NCBI GenBank assembly: GCA_903927505.1
Contig: CAIYNF010000089.1
Location: 1-46,406 of the forward strand
DNA length: 46,406 bases
Direction of reading: 5' to 3'
Origin: an uncultured Bacteroidota bacterium
Lineage (GTDB): Bacteria > Bacteroidota > Bacteroidia > UKL13-3
Shown here: in pieces, positions 24,619 through 33,945 of the stretch
How the letters are laid out: each line of letters starts with the position of its first letter
How positions within the stretch are numbered: the stretch's first letter is position 1
Notes under the pieces: model-generated
What the model was told of the DNA's origin: nothing
What the model saw: only the letters and a program-made list of their open reading frames with translations
Databases searched by the model: none
Translations under genes and position numbers: made by a program

Positions 24619-25918
24619 GAATAAAGCTTACTACTTTATCTATTAATTCAGCCGGAACATTATCTGCCTCTTCATATTCTGCTGGCAGCGATGGTCCTTT
24701 GCCAGGCAAGCCCAAATGGTTCAAATTTGGAAACAATTCAAATTGCGCTTGGCTATTTTCTTTTAACAAAGTACGCCACAATTCCATTTCACTGGGTGGC
24801 ACTTGGTAATCTCTGCCTCCTTGCAAAAACAAAATTTTCTTTTGCATCAAATTGGCACCAATATTCTTGGGACTATTTTGATTTAAGAACAAAATATATT
24901 TGGCACTAAGTCCTGCTGGTAAAGAATCTTCAGGACTATTTACATTTATTTTATCGCGCATGTAAACAGATTTGGCAATAAAATCATTGTATTGGTTTTT
25001 TTGTGATTTGGGCGCATTGGCTTGCAGGTAATTTAATTGCATAAAAAGCAAATCGGCCATATTGCTGTAGGCACCGGCAAATGAAATATAACCAGCAATA
25101 TTACTTAAGTTTTTCTCAAAATAAGGCAACAAATAACCGCCTTCACTGTGTGCTAAAATATAAATCTGATTGGTATCTACCTCCGGAATTTTCTTCACTA
25201 CTTTTAGTGCCCCCATTAAATCTAAGAGGTATTCTTCTTTTACCGTAACCGTATTGTTTTTAATATAGGCCGAACCAAACGCCTTTGTTCGTTTGTCGTA
25301 GCGGTAGCTCACAATGCCTTTGTTGGCAAGGCCCCATGCCAGGTCTTTGTAAATTCGGTTCGGACCAATACTTAAATCTTTATCTGTTGGACCAGAACCA
25401 CCCACTATAATCACAACAGGTAAATGCTGTTTTTTATTGGGAATAGTTACAATGCCTTCAGCAGGAAATTTTGGGTCGGGCAAATTTCTTTTGATCTCAT
25501 AAAAGTTTGACGCATCTAAATAAGCGGCAGGTGTGTATTTTGGAGTAGGTGCTTCTAAAAACATCCCACAAATTTTTGCATCTTTATCGTACACCAATTT
25601 AAATCCAATTTTTTGCTTTTCAAATTGAATAATGGTTTGGGTGATAGCCAAAGTATCTCTCATTTTCACCTTGGTTTCGCCAACAGATTTTACGGCACCC
25701 ATTTGCATTTCTAAGCCATCCCAAAAACCTTGCAATTTTTCTACATCTAGGTAACGCTTCATTTCCGGACTCATGCGCAGCATAAGTCCTTCAAACTTTT
25801 GTTGCCTAAATAAATAAATGGCTTCTTGGGCTTTTTTGCTGGCATCAAAATTAAATTGCGCCATGGCATTTTGTCCAAACCAAACCACTAAAAAGAAAAT
25901 AAAGAATATCCGTTTCAT
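24611..25918 (-). CDS. Secreted alpha/beta hydrolase with DUF3887-like N-terminal domain
   Basis: This 435-residue protein has a signal peptide (cleavage after AMA at residue 20). An N-terminal domain of about 110 residues (KKAQEAIYLFRQQKFEGLMLRMSPEMK) resembles DUF3887. The hydrolase domain has oxyanion stretch VVIIVGGSGPTDKD (168-181), nucleophile S258 in LAHSEGGY, D370 in GGRDYQVP and H401 in NLNHLG, all in the expected order. It should be a periplasmic esterase or peptidase of the S9/BAAT-like group; the substrate is unknown. It converges with dusB. Confidence 0.8.
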   Translation of the reverse strand: MKRIFFIFFLVVWFGQNAMAQFNFDASKKAQEAIYLFRQQKFEGLMLRMSPEMKRYLDVEKLQGFWDGLEMQMGAVKSVGETKVKMRDTLAITQTIIQFEKQKIGFKLVYDKDAKICGMFLEAPTPKYTPAAYLDASNFYEIKRNLPDPKFPAEGIVTIPNKKQHLPVVIIVGGSGPTDKDLSIGPNRIYKDLAWGLANKGIVSYRYDKRTKAFGSAYIKNNTVTVKEEYLLDLMGALKVVKKIPEVDTNQIYILAHSEGGYLLPYFEKNLSNIAGYISFAGAYSNMADLLFMQLNYLQANAPKSQKNQYNDFIAKSVYMRDKINVNSPEDSLPAGLSAKYILFLNQNSPKNIGANLMQKKILFLQGGRDYQVPPSEMELWRTLLKENSQAQFELFPNLNHLGLPGKGPSLPAEYEEADNVPAELIDKVVSFILK

Positions 25919-25969
25919 ACGGAGGCAAGATAAAACAAAAAACGAAACTCCTTTTTTAGCAAAAAAATA

Positions 25970-27784
25970 TTAGGCCAAAACAGGTTCCATCACAGGCATA
26001 TTCATTTGCCACAAGCGACTTTGTAATCCGTTTAATTGTTCCAATTCTTTGATGTATTTCAATTCAGCAAATAAATTTTGGTAATAGCCAATCCCTTCGT
26101 TGAGGTTCTTTAAAAAGCTTTGGAAATAGGCTGCCTTTTGCTTTGTTACAGGCAATGGTGTTGCTCCCGAACCAATTGTTTCTGTAATAACTTCTTCCAA
26201 GAAGTTGAGGTATAAATCCAACTCTTTTAAAAACACCTGCGGCCTGTCGCTTCTATTTAAAATATTGGTTCGGCCATAAATATGGTCTACCATTTCTTGC
26301 AAAGAAACCAAGTGATCAAAATAGGCCAAGTTTGGACCAGGACAAATTGAAACACTGTCTAAATAATACTTGGTACCAATATTGTATTTCATTAAAGCAG
26401 CATTGGCAAGTCCTACACAAAGGCATTCTTTGCTGGTTGCCAAATCACTTTGTCGTTGCAATTCTGCATCACTCAAACCCAAGGTTTTTAATTCTGCCAA
26501 ACGCAAATGTTGGTATTGACGCGAGCCTGTACAAATTGGTTCTTCGGTATAATCTTTATTGAGAACAGAGAATTTTTTAGGACAAGCACTACCCGGTCTA
26601 TTCTTTTCAATTAAGGCATCCTTTTTATGGGCCATGCTATTGTTTCTAATATTATTGAAACGCACGCCCAAGGGTGAGTTATGACTCAAATACAAATCTT
26701 TTTCTTTGGCTTCACATAAGAGCGAAAGCGTAGCATCGTCAACGGTTGTAGCCTCTGGCACCAATAAAAAAGTACTCCCCCAACCCACTGCATCTAAATT
26801 ATATTGGTGCAGTAACATTTCATGTTCTTGGGCGGTTCCCACACCACCTTGCGCTGTAAATTTTTGTTCATAGGCTTGGCTTGGAACAGGAATATTTTTT
26901 TCTGTTAAGGCAGCGCTGTATAATTCAAACAAAGTTTGTTTCAACTCATCGCGGTGTATTTTAAATTCCTCTAAAATGGGACCCATCAATAAGCCTTCTG
27001 TGGCAAAGGCATGTCCACCACAATTTAAACCAGATTCCATTCTAAATTCAGAAACCCAAAGACCTTTTTTTGCCAAAAATTTCCCTTGAATTAAAGCAGA
27101 ACGGTAATCACTTATTTTTAGAATAATTTGTTTTTTAAGCACACCCAAAGCATCCGGATAAAAATCCTTAAACTGCTCAAAATAGCTGTAAAGGCGTGGA
27201 TTTAGACCGGCCGATAAAACAACCGAAGAAGATAAATTGCTATTGGCAAAGCCACGCAAAGCGGCATGTGCATCATTGAATTCCGAAGGTAATTTTTCAC
27301 CATCTTTAAAATTCTCACGATCCAATTTGGTCATGATATTTATATCAATGGCTCCCGGTGAAAGGTTACGGTTAACCCAAGCACGCAAATCGGAGGTCAT
27401 GCCTTCAATATTGATGCGGGCATAAAAATCTTTTTTGAGTGTTGCATAATCTGGCAGCAATTGAAAATATTTTTCCAATTCGCAACCTTTTTCCCATGCA
27501 GCATTTTTCAAATCTTCAAATTTCAGATGCACAATTTCCTGCACCATATTAAGGTAGGCTGTAATTCTTTTGGCCCTAAAATCCTCCATTTTAGCGGTAA
27601 TTTCGTTGTACGCCAAATTAAATTGAGCGCAATAATAAGCACGCAATTGCTCCAATAGCGTATCGTCAACCATTGAAATTACAGAGGATATGCCGTATGG
27701 CGCCACCTTTATGGGAGAATCAATGGTAAACGCAACACCCATTACTGGGATATGGAAATTGTGGTTTGAATAGGAATTCGTCAT
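25970..27784 (-). CDS. Uncharacterised 604-residue Cys-rich protein, possibly flavin-binding TIM barrel
   Basis: I do not recognise a named family. The start HIPVMGVAFTIDSPIKVAPYGISSVISM resembles the first strand of nitronate-monooxygenase-like TIM barrels. AQGGVGTAQEHEMLLHQYNLDAVGWGSTFLLVPE (311-344) resembles their FMN-phosphate strand, with GG, GVG and a GxG-type ending. A helical insertion (about 45-190) separates the two. In the second half, C401 (ACPKKF), C418, C454 and C456 (KECLCVG) and C481 (ICPGPN) could hold an iron-sulfur cluster. There is no signal peptide or membrane helix, so it is cytoplasmic. It stands alone with a -7 box 27 bases upstream. An FMN/Fe-S oxidoreductase is a hypothesis. 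Confidence 0.5.
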   Translation of the reverse strand: MTNSYSNHNFHIPVMGVAFTIDSPIKVAPYGISSVISMVDDTLLEQLRAYYCAQFNLAYNEITAKMEDFRAKRITAYLNMVQEIVHLKFEDLKNAAWEKGCELEKYFQLLPDYATLKKDFYARINIEGMTSDLRAWVNRNLSPGAIDINIMTKLDRENFKDGEKLPSEFNDAHAALRGFANSNLSSSVVLSAGLNPRLYSYFEQFKDFYPDALGVLKKQIILKISDYRSALIQGKFLAKKGLWVSEFRMESGLNCGGHAFATEGLLMGPILEEFKIHRDELKQTLFELYSAALTEKNIPVPSQAYEQKFTAQGGVGTAQEHEMLLHQYNLDAVGWGSTFLLVPEATTVDDATLSLLCEAKEKDLYLSHNSPLGVRFNNIRNNSMAHKKDALIEKNRPGSACPKKFSVLNKDYTEEPICTGSRQYQHLRLAELKTLGLSDAELQRQSDLATSKECLCVGLANAALMKYNIGTKYYLDSVSICPGPNLAYFDHLVSLQEMVDHIYGRTNILNRSDRPQVFLKELDLYLNFLEEVITETIGSGATPLPVTKQKAAYFQSFLKNLNEGIGYYQNLFAELKYIKELEQLNGLQSRLWQMNMPVMEPVLA

Positions 27785-27810
27785 GCTTAAAATTTACCTA
27801 AATGGTGCTG

Positions 27811-27818
27811 CGAAAGTA
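27811..27818 (-). promoter_or_regulatory. -7 box of the 604-residue protein gene
   Basis: The minus strand reads TACTTTCG, the TTCG variant used by several genes here. A leader of about 20 bases is expected. Confidence 0.35.
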
Positions 27819-27890
27819 CCTGAATAAAAAGGTCCAAATAATGACTTTGGTCATTTTTATAAAATAGGCCTCCATGCAGACAAAGGCATA

Positions 27891-27924
27891 AAAAAAGCCC
27901 ATTTGCAATTGCAAATGGGCTTTT
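27891..27924 (-). terminator. Intrinsic terminator after alanine dehydrogenase
   Basis: A perfect inverted repeat (27893-27924; arms AAAAGCCCATTTGCAA and its complement) with extra A on the left, which read as U on the minus strand. Confidence 0.75.
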
Positions 27925-27944
27925 CAATTTAGTAGGAGCAAAGA

Positions 27945-29057
27945 TTATAATACTTCGCTCACTTCTGTGTATGGCAAATTAAATGCATCAGAAACGCCTT
28001 TGTAAACAACTTTACCTTCTACAACATTTAAACCTAAACGCAATTCTTCGTTATCGGCACAGGCTTTCTTCCAACCTTTGTTTGCCAATTGTAAAGCGTA
28101 AGGCAATGTTGCATTGGTTAAAGCCAAAGTAGAAGTATAAGGTACAGCACCTGGCATATTAGCTACGCAGTAGTGAATAATACCATCAATTTCAAAAGTA
28201 GGATTTTCGTGTGTGGTTGGCTTACAAGTTTCAATACATCCACCTTGATCTACGGCCACATCTACCAATACAGTACCTGGCTTCATCAACTTCAACATGT
28301 CACGTGTAATCAAATGAGGTGCTTTTGCGCCTGGGATCAAAACCGCACCAATAATTAAATCCGCAGTTTTTACGGCTTCACGGATATTGTATTCGTTAGA
28401 GTAAACAGTTTTTACATTTTTAGGCAAGATATCATCCAAATCGCGCAAACGAGGGATTGAAATATCCATGATAGTAACATCTGCAGCTAAACCAGCAGCC
28501 ATTTTAGCCGCTTGGATACCTACTATACCACCACCTAAAATTAATACCTGAGCAGGTTTAACGCCCGGTACACCTCCTAATAAAATACCTCTTCCACCCA
28601 TAGGTTTCTCTAAGTATTTGGCACCTTCTTGGATACTCATTCTACCAGCAACTTCACTCATTGGAATTAACAATGGCAATGAACGGTCTTTCTTTTCTAC
28701 TGTTTCATAAGCCAAGCAAACTGCTTTACGCTCAATCATAGCAGTTGTTAATGGCTCATAGCTTGCAAAGTGAAAATAAGTAAATAGCAATTGATTTTCC
28801 TTAATTAAAGGATATTCAGAAGCAATTGGTTCTTTTACTTTAATAATCATTTCTGCTTTGCCATATACTTCTTCAATTGTTGGCAACATGCTAGCGCCAG
28901 CTTCGGTATATTCTGCATCGCTAAAACCACTACCAACACCGGCAGTAGCTTGTACGAATACTTGATGACCCGCTTTAGCTAAGGCCGAAACGCCTGCAGG
29001 AGTTAATCCTACGCGATTTTCATTGTTTTTAATCTCTTTTGGAACACCAATAATCAT
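27945..29057 (-). CDS. ald: Alanine dehydrogenase
   Basis: From the ATG at 29057 this is a 370-residue enzyme that deaminates L-alanine to pyruvate with NAD+. MIIGVPKEIKNNENRVGLTP is the conserved start; a start 48 bases upstream (29105) would add 16 non-conserved residues and overlaps the -7 box. Other family marks are GSGFSDAEYTEAGA, the catalytic lysine region MIIKVKEP, HFASYEPLT with its catalytic histidine, the nucleotide loop ILGGGIVGIQAAKMA, and VDVAVDQGGCIET. Length fits the hexameric family. It has its own terminator. Confidence 0.93.
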   Translation of the reverse strand: MIIGVPKEIKNNENRVGLTPAGVSALAKAGHQVFVQATAGVGSGFSDAEYTEAGASMLPTIEEVYGKAEMIIKVKEPIASEYPLIKENQLLFTYFHFASYEPLTTAMIERKAVCLAYETVEKKDRSLPLLIPMSEVAGRMSIQEGAKYLEKPMGGRGILLGGVPGVKPAQVLILGGGIVGIQAAKMAAGLAADVTIMDISIPRLRDLDDILPKNVKTVYSNEYNIREAVKTADLIIGAVLIPGAKAPHLITRDMLKLMKPGTVLVDVAVDQGGCIETCKPTTHENPTFEIDGIIHYCVANMPGAVPYTSTLALTNATLPYALQLANKGWKKACADNEELRLGLNVVEGKVVYKGVSDAFNLPYTEVSEVL

Positions 29058-29104
29058 AGTTGTAAAATTTGGGTCGGCAAACTTAGGATTTAAAAATGAA
29101 TTCA

Positions 29105-29112
29105 CAAATTTA
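29105..29112 (-). promoter_or_regulatory. -7 box of the alanine dehydrogenase gene
   Basis: The minus strand reads TAAATTTG, a full consensus match. The leader from about 29099 to 29057 is some 42 bases and supports the shorter protein start. Confidence 0.4.
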
Positions 29113-29149
29113 AGTGCCGCGATTTACGAATTGCTTTTGGAGCCCAAAG

Positions 29150-29551
29150 CTAAGGACAATTTTTGTGCGTATTTTTTAGCACAGAATCAGCAATAACAAT
29201 AGGCGTTTTGGGGAATTTCTGTAGTACATACACACAGATATCTTTCACATCATCTCTGCTTAAATTTCTAACAGCTGGCATGGCCAAGGTATAGCTGTTT
29301 GAACCAACCCTTATTTTACCCTTTAAACCATTTTTGATAATACAAGGCAATGCGCCTGCATTTTCGGTCAAATAATCGGATTGGTACAAGGGTGGAATCA
29401 ATTGCGCCAAGCCTGAGCCGTCCATTTGGTGGCAATTGCTGCAATAGTTTTTATAGAGTTCTGCGCCATGACTGATATTTTTCAAATCTACCAGTTCACT
29501 GTCTGAGCAGGAAAACAAGAAAAGCAAACACAGAAAAGTTAGTGACCTCAT
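29150..29551 (-). CDS. Cytochrome c lipoprotein
   Basis: This 133-residue protein starts with a lipoprotein signal (LLFLFSC, lipid on C15), so it is anchored at the cell envelope. One heme-binding CSNCH lies at about residues 37-41 (YKNYCSNCHQMDGSG), and a probable axial methionine is in YTLAMPAV near residue 94. It should be a single-heme electron carrier or oxidase subunit. The start overlaps the SCO gene stop by four bases, so it is cotranscribed with a copper chaperone and probably feeds a copper-containing terminal oxidase. Confidence 0.88.
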   Translation of the reverse strand: MRSLTFLCLLFLFSCSDSELVDLKNISHGAELYKNYCSNCHQMDGSGLAQLIPPLYQSDYLTENAGALPCIIKNGLKGKIRVGSNSYTLAMPAVRNLSRDDVKDICVYVLQKFPKTPIVIADSVLKNTHKNCP

Positions 29552-30177
29552 TGTTCGTTTTTCAGTAAATCCATGTCCAACATCAATTGGTCTACCTCTT
29601 TTTCATCGGTACCATTATAAATGCCCCTTACCCTTCTTTGGCCATCCACTAAAATAAATCCGCCGCTGTGCACATAACCGCCTGGCTCAAGGCTATCTGG
29701 CATGGCAGTAGCATAATAGCCCTTTTCTGCCAATTCGTAAATTTGTTCCCGCTCACCTGTTAAAAACATCCATTGGGTTCCGTCCGAACCTAAGCGCGTG
29801 GCATAATCTTTAAGCAAAGCAATGGTATCATGTTCTGGATCGATGGTATGAGAAAGAAATAAAATGCCCGTATCGCCCTTGTATTTTTCAAATACCCTGA
29901 TCATTTGTTTTTTCATGATAGGACAAATGGTAGGACAAGATGCGAAGAAAAAATCAGCGATGTAAATTTTGCCTTTAACGGTTTCTTGGGTAATGGTTTT
30001 ACCATCCTGATTGCTTAAGGAAAAATCTGCAACAGTGGCATACAAAGTATCTATTTGTAATTTACCATCTATTAAACGCTCAACAGCGGCGCGGTTTCCA
30101 AGGATAGGTAATTTTTTCTTTTCAGAACAAGCTCCAACTACAAGGAGCATAGCAAATGCTACATAAACAAATTTCAT
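29548..30177 (-). CDS. SCO1/SenC family copper chaperone lipoprotein
   Basis: This 209-residue protein has a lipobox LLVVGAC (C17) and a thioredoxin-like fold. It contains ASCPTICPIMKK (about 79-90), where CPTIC is the CxxxC copper motif of SCO proteins, and the distal histidine in GGYVHSGGF (about 170). SCO proteins insert copper into the CuA centre of cytochrome oxidase or act as thiol reductants. It overlaps the cytochrome c gene and lies 112 bases after the Met/His-rich lipoprotein gene. Confidence 0.9.
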   Translation of the reverse strand: MKFVYVAFAMLLVVGACSEKKKLPILGNRAAVERLIDGKLQIDTLYATVADFSLSNQDGKTITQETVKGKIYIADFFFASCPTICPIMKKQMIRVFEKYKGDTGILFLSHTIDPEHDTIALLKDYATRLGSDGTQWMFLTGEREQIYELAEKGYYATAMPDSLEPGGYVHSGGFILVDGQRRVRGIYNGTDEKEVDQLMLDMDLLKNEQ

Positions 30178-30289
30178 ACACTAATTACTTATTGCATTTA
30201 ACAGCATTAACTAGTAGACTGCTGCAGAAACGCACTGCAAATTAGCAAAAGGAAAAGTAATAAGTAAAATTTAATTATTGGGAAGGCGC

Positions 30290-30709
30290 TTATTGCCTTT
30301 CTTTCAAACAAGTTTCGGCAGCCTCAATGCTGCTTAAAATTTGCTCTTTCACTTGGGCAATGGCCACTTCTTGGTTCTGCAGATATTTAAGGGCTGTATC
30401 TTGTCCAATTGGCTCTTTGTAGGCATGCATCCAATTCATCATGTCTGCATCTGCTTTGGTAAGGTTGTAGGTAATGGCTTGTAAACTATCACCACAATCT
30501 GCGCTACTGCACGAATCCAACAAGGCTTGCACTTGCTTTCTTAAACTCAACACTTTCCCAATCATTGGCATCACATGGTCGTGCGTGGCCATAATTCTTG
30601 TATGCAATTCTTTTATTTCTACGCTAGTATTATCGGCCTCCTCACAAGATGAAATAATACATGACAGTGCAAAAACAAAAATGAATAAGGAAATATTTTT
30701 TACACGCAT
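30290..30709 (-). CDS. Met/His-containing lipoprotein, possible copper-binding
   Basis: This 139-residue lipoprotein has its lipobox at LSCIISSC (modification at C22 or close by). The mature part is helical. The helix ATHDHVMPMIGKVLSLRKQ and the stretch DADMMNWMHAY place H, M, H and M on likely facing surfaces, as in helical metal-binding proteins. SCSSADCGDS supplies three more cysteines. Similar Bacteroidota proteins are sometimes misnamed viral A-type inclusion protein. It lies upstream of SCO and cytochrome c on the same strand, so a copper-handling role is plausible but unproven. Confidence 0.65.
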   Translation of the reverse strand: MRVKNISLFIFVFALSCIISSCEEADNTSVEIKELHTRIMATHDHVMPMIGKVLSLRKQVQALLDSCSSADCGDSLQAITYNLTKADADMMNWMHAYKEPIGQDTALKYLQNQEVAIAQVKEQILSSIEAAETCLKERQ

Positions 30710-30814
30710 GGTTATATTTTAATGAGCGCGCCAAAAGTGAATAAAAAAAATTGAATAACAAGCAATCAACATCATCATGTTAGGTCAAAATACAATTAAA
30801 ATATATTAAAAAAA

Positions 30815-32818
30815 TCAAGCTTTTGGAAAGCGTACATAAAAACTAGAACCTTTGTTTTCTTCACTTTCTACCCAAATTTCACCGCCATTTTTTTCTACAA
30901 ATTCTTTGCAGAGCATTAAGCCCAAGCCGGTTCCTTTTTCATTTCCGGTTCCCTGTGTGCTTACATTGGCGTGGGCTGTAAAGAGTGTATCTATTTTTTC
31001 TTTGCCAATTCCTACGCCATTGTCAATTACTATAATTTGATGAAACGCATCTTCTTCTTGCGATAAAATACTCACTGACCCACCTTCATTGGTAAATTTT
31101 AAAGCATTAGAAATAAGATTGCGAATGATGAGATTTACCATATTTAAATCGGCAAAGATAAAGGCATCTTCATCTGTATCATTTTGAATGCTGATATTTT
31201 TTTGAACGGCCATGCTGTGCAACATATCACAATTTTCGCTCGCCAATTTATGCAAGTTTATTTTTTGCGGTGCCACTGTTAAGCCCTTTAATTGTCCGCT
31301 AGCCCAAACCAATAAATTTTCTAATAAGTCAATGGTGTTTTGCACAGAGCCTGCTACTTCTTTGCCTAATTTACTCTGACTTTCGGCTTTGTATTCTGGG
31401 TTACTCACCAAATCAAAATAGAGTTTCATGGTGGTAAGGTTATTGCGTAAATCGTGGGAGATAATAGAAAAGAAGCGGTCTTTCACTTGGTTCAACTGTG
31501 TAAGTTGTTCCTTTTGTTTTTCTACTTCTGTATTTTTTACTTCCAGTTCCTGCATGCCCTTTTTCAATTGCGCATTGATGCGGCGGTTCTGAGAGATGAA
31601 GAATACAAATACAAAAATGAGTAGTACCAATAAACCAGATAAAACTATAAAGAAGTTTTTCACTTGTTTGGTTTGTTTTAAATCCAGTTCTTTCAACAAA
31701 TCAGTTTGCTTAAAAATCTCTATCTGGGCTTGCTTCTTTTCTGTTTCATACAACAACTGCAAATCGGCAGTTTTACGCATGATACTGTCGTTAAACAAAG
31801 AATCTTTTATTTCCGAACTCAGGGATCTAAAAGCCTTTGAAGCCCCGGGATTTTTCAAACTCTTGTATACCTCTGCCAAACCTTCATAAGCTTCATCCAA
31901 TTCAATTTTCATTCCCGCTTTTTTTGCCAAGGCAATGGCTTTTCTGTATTCGTTATTGGCCGCTTCATAATCTTTTAGCAAAGCATGTGCATTGGCCAAA
32001 CCAATTAAACTTCTTACTTCTAAGGGTACAATTTTAAGTGGACCAGCCAAGGCATTGGCATTGCTAAAAAATCCTATGGCGGTTTGGTTCGAACCGATTG
32101 CAATGGCATTGTTACCCAAATTAATAAGCGTGGCTGTTTGACCTGCTTGGTTGCCCATTTCTTTGTAGGCAGAAAGTGCTTTTAAATAAAAATCGCCAGC
32201 TTTTTTATATTGTTTTTGCCTTCCGTAAATGGCGCCCAATTGTTCAAATAAATTCACTTGCCTAAAGCGGTCATTTTTCTGTTCAAACAATTTCAGCGCC
32301 TTCAAATTGTATTCAATGGCTTTAGAAAAATTGTTGGTACGACTAAACAAATCGGCCAAAGCTACGTAGGTGTTTAAGCTGCCAACAGCGTTGCTGTGCG
32401 CTTCATAAAAACGCAGGGCATCTAAGTAATTTTCTAAGGCTATGGCAAAGTTTCCTTGGGCATGAAAAATACTGGCATCGGCATATTTCAAATCTGCTTT
32501 TTGCGTTTGCATGTCGTTGGACTCGCAAAGCAAAATTCCTTTAGTTAAATAATCGTGTGCTATAGCAAATTTGCCAAAGCTCATTGCCAAGTTTGCCAAT
32601 TGCTTAAAGGCTTCGGTTTGAACCGATACCTCGTTTCTGTTTTTTGCCAATTCTAAAACCTGTTCCAATTGCTGTTGCGCTTGAACAGGATTGACATACA
32701 ATTTAGCTTTTGCTGCATTGAGTTGTACTTGCAAATTGCTGCTGTCTTTTTGCGCTTGCACTTGGCTGAGCCAAAGTGAAAGCATAAAAAACAAAAACAA
32801 GTAAAACCGTTTGCACAT
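30815..32818 (-). CDS. TPR-containing sensor histidine kinase
   Basis: This 667-residue protein has a signal peptide (1-22), TPR repeats over about 60-330 (for example FGKFAIAHDYLTKG, NFAIALENYLDAL, QYKKAGDFYLKAL), one membrane helix (389-409) and a coiled coil (415-445). A HisKA domain with phospho-acceptor H455 in SIISHDLRNN follows, then HATPase_c with N567/N571, DNGVGIG (599-605) and GTGLGL (629-634). The TPR sensor is outside the membrane and the kinase inside. This layout is common in Bacteroidota. The response regulator gene is 19 bases upstream, so they form one operon. Confidence 0.93.
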   Translation of the reverse strand: MCKRFYLFLFFMLSLWLSQVQAQKDSSNLQVQLNAAKAKLYVNPVQAQQQLEQVLELAKNRNEVSVQTEAFKQLANLAMSFGKFAIAHDYLTKGILLCESNDMQTQKADLKYADASIFHAQGNFAIALENYLDALRFYEAHSNAVGSLNTYVALADLFSRTNNFSKAIEYNLKALKLFEQKNDRFRQVNLFEQLGAIYGRQKQYKKAGDFYLKALSAYKEMGNQAGQTATLINLGNNAIAIGSNQTAIGFFSNANALAGPLKIVPLEVRSLIGLANAHALLKDYEAANNEYRKAIALAKKAGMKIELDEAYEGLAEVYKSLKNPGASKAFRSLSSEIKDSLFNDSIMRKTADLQLLYETEKKQAQIEIFKQTDLLKELDLKQTKQVKNFFIVLSGLLVLLIFVFVFFISQNRRINAQLKKGMQELEVKNTEVEKQKEQLTQLNQVKDRFFSIISHDLRNNLTTMKLYFDLVSNPEYKAESQSKLGKEVAGSVQNTIDLLENLLVWASGQLKGLTVAPQKINLHKLASENCDMLHSMAVQKNISIQNDTDEDAFIFADLNMVNLIIRNLISNALKFTNEGGSVSILSQEEDAFHQIIVIDNGVGIGKEKIDTLFTAHANVSTQGTGNEKGTGLGLMLCKEFVEKNGGEIWVESEENKGSSFYVRFPKA

Positions 32819-32837
32819 ATAAAATTGATTTAAAAAA

Positions 32838-33548
32838 CTAGGCTTCTAATTCCATGAGTTTAAAACCAGATCCGTGCACATTGATAATTTCAACATTCGG
32901 ATTATCTTTTAAAACCTTGCGCAATTTATTGATGTATACATCTAAATTTCTAGCCGTATAAAAATCGTCGCGCCCCCAAATGCTAAGCAATAGGCTATTG
33001 CGGGTAAGCAACTGTCCTTTGTTTTTTACAAATAATTTAAGCAATTCACCTTCGGTGCCAGATATTTTTTTTGCGTTGCCATTCAAATAAATGAGGTGAT
33101 TGGGAATGTCTATTTTCATTCCGGCCAATTCATAAACTTCCTCTTTGATTAATATTTCAGGCTTGCTAGCGACACTGCGTTTTAAGATGGCACGCAAACG
33201 CGCAATAAGTTCTTGCGTGCTAAATGGCTTGGTAATATATTCATCGGCACCTAAACTAAAACCTTTTAATTTATCTTCCTCACTGCTGTTGGCTGTAAGA
33301 AAAACCAAAGGTGTATAAACATCCACCTCACGCATGAGACGCGCCAAATCAAAACCGTTTTTCTTGGGCATGTTTACATCCAATAAGCACAAATCAAACT
33401 TTTCTTTTTGAAAGGTTTGCCAAGCCTCCTCTCCATCTTTACACAAACGCGTGCTAAAACCGGCCAATTTTAAATTCTCTTTCAATAATGTAGCAAGGGT
33501 AGAATCATCTTCCGCTACTAAAATATGTGGTAATTTTTCTTGGCTCAT
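32838..33548 (-). CDS. OmpR/PhoB-family response regulator
   Basis: This 236-residue protein has a receiver domain with acidic pocket E13/D14/D15, phospho-acceptor D57 in LCLLDVNMPKKNG, T85 and K107 (KPFS). The C-terminal winged-helix DNA-binding domain ends with LLSIWGRDDFYTARNLDVYINKLRKVL. It should be phosphorylated by the adjacent TPR histidine kinase and act as a transcription factor. Targets cannot be told from this sequence. Confidence 0.93.
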   Translation of the reverse strand: MSQEKLPHILVAEDDSTLATLLKENLKLAGFSTRLCKDGEEAWQTFQKEKFDLCLLDVNMPKKNGFDLARLMREVDVYTPLVFLTANSSEEDKLKGFSLGADEYITKPFSTQELIARLRAILKRSVASKPEILIKEEVYELAGMKIDIPNHLIYLNGNAKKISGTEGELLKLFVKNKGQLLTRNSLLLSIWGRDDFYTARNLDVYINKLRKVLKDNPNVEIINVHGSGFKLMELEA

Positions 33549-33846
33549 ACGCGTTTAATTATAAATCGAATTTAAGCCTTTTTACGATTATTAAAACAAC
33601 CCGAGCTTAAGGCGCGCAGGCACTGCTAAAAACCAAGAAGGATTAAGCCTCGTTTTTTCAGCTAATCAAGCATTTAACAAATGGCAGTATGCATTTATTA
33701 AGAAAGGCTTTAGAAATATTAAAGAAATTTTTAAGAGCGCATGGTACAATAATAAAGGATTTATAATATTGAAGTTACTATTTACTAATAACAGTTTTGA
33801 AGCTATGAATGTAGTTTTTAAATATATTTATCTTTAAATTAGCTGT
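33549..33846. other. Intergenic stretch between the regulator gene and the small-gene pair
   Basis: About 300 AT-rich bases between divergent genes. A plus-strand frame without stop runs from about 33590 to 33837, but it has no start codon and I recognise no family in it. A decayed gene is possible. No clear -7 box was found for the regulator. Confidence 0.35.
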
Positions 33847-33945
33847 GTGAAAAATAAAAAGGAAATAGGACTTAATTTTATAGTTGACAAACTCACCAAT
33901 TCAATAGAGAATGTAATAACTGGGGACAGTAAAGAAAATGAGTAA
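33847..33945 (+). pseudogene. Truncated partner of the 59-residue gene (32 codons left)
   Basis: A GTG-started frame encodes KNKKEIGLNFIVDKLTNSIE and NVITGDS, then KENE and a stop. From memory, the first part matches the N-terminus of a roughly 180-residue Bacteroidota protein with an acetyltransferase-like fold. The rest is missing, as if an internal deletion joined the start to the last codons. The downstream ATG overlaps its stop (ATGAGTAA), as in an intact operon. It may instead simply be a short leader frame. Confidence 0.4.

Noticed and set aside
33590-33837. Open plus-strand stretch before the small-gene pair
   Set aside because: No start codon, no recognised family and AT-rich composition. 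Left as a possible relic only.
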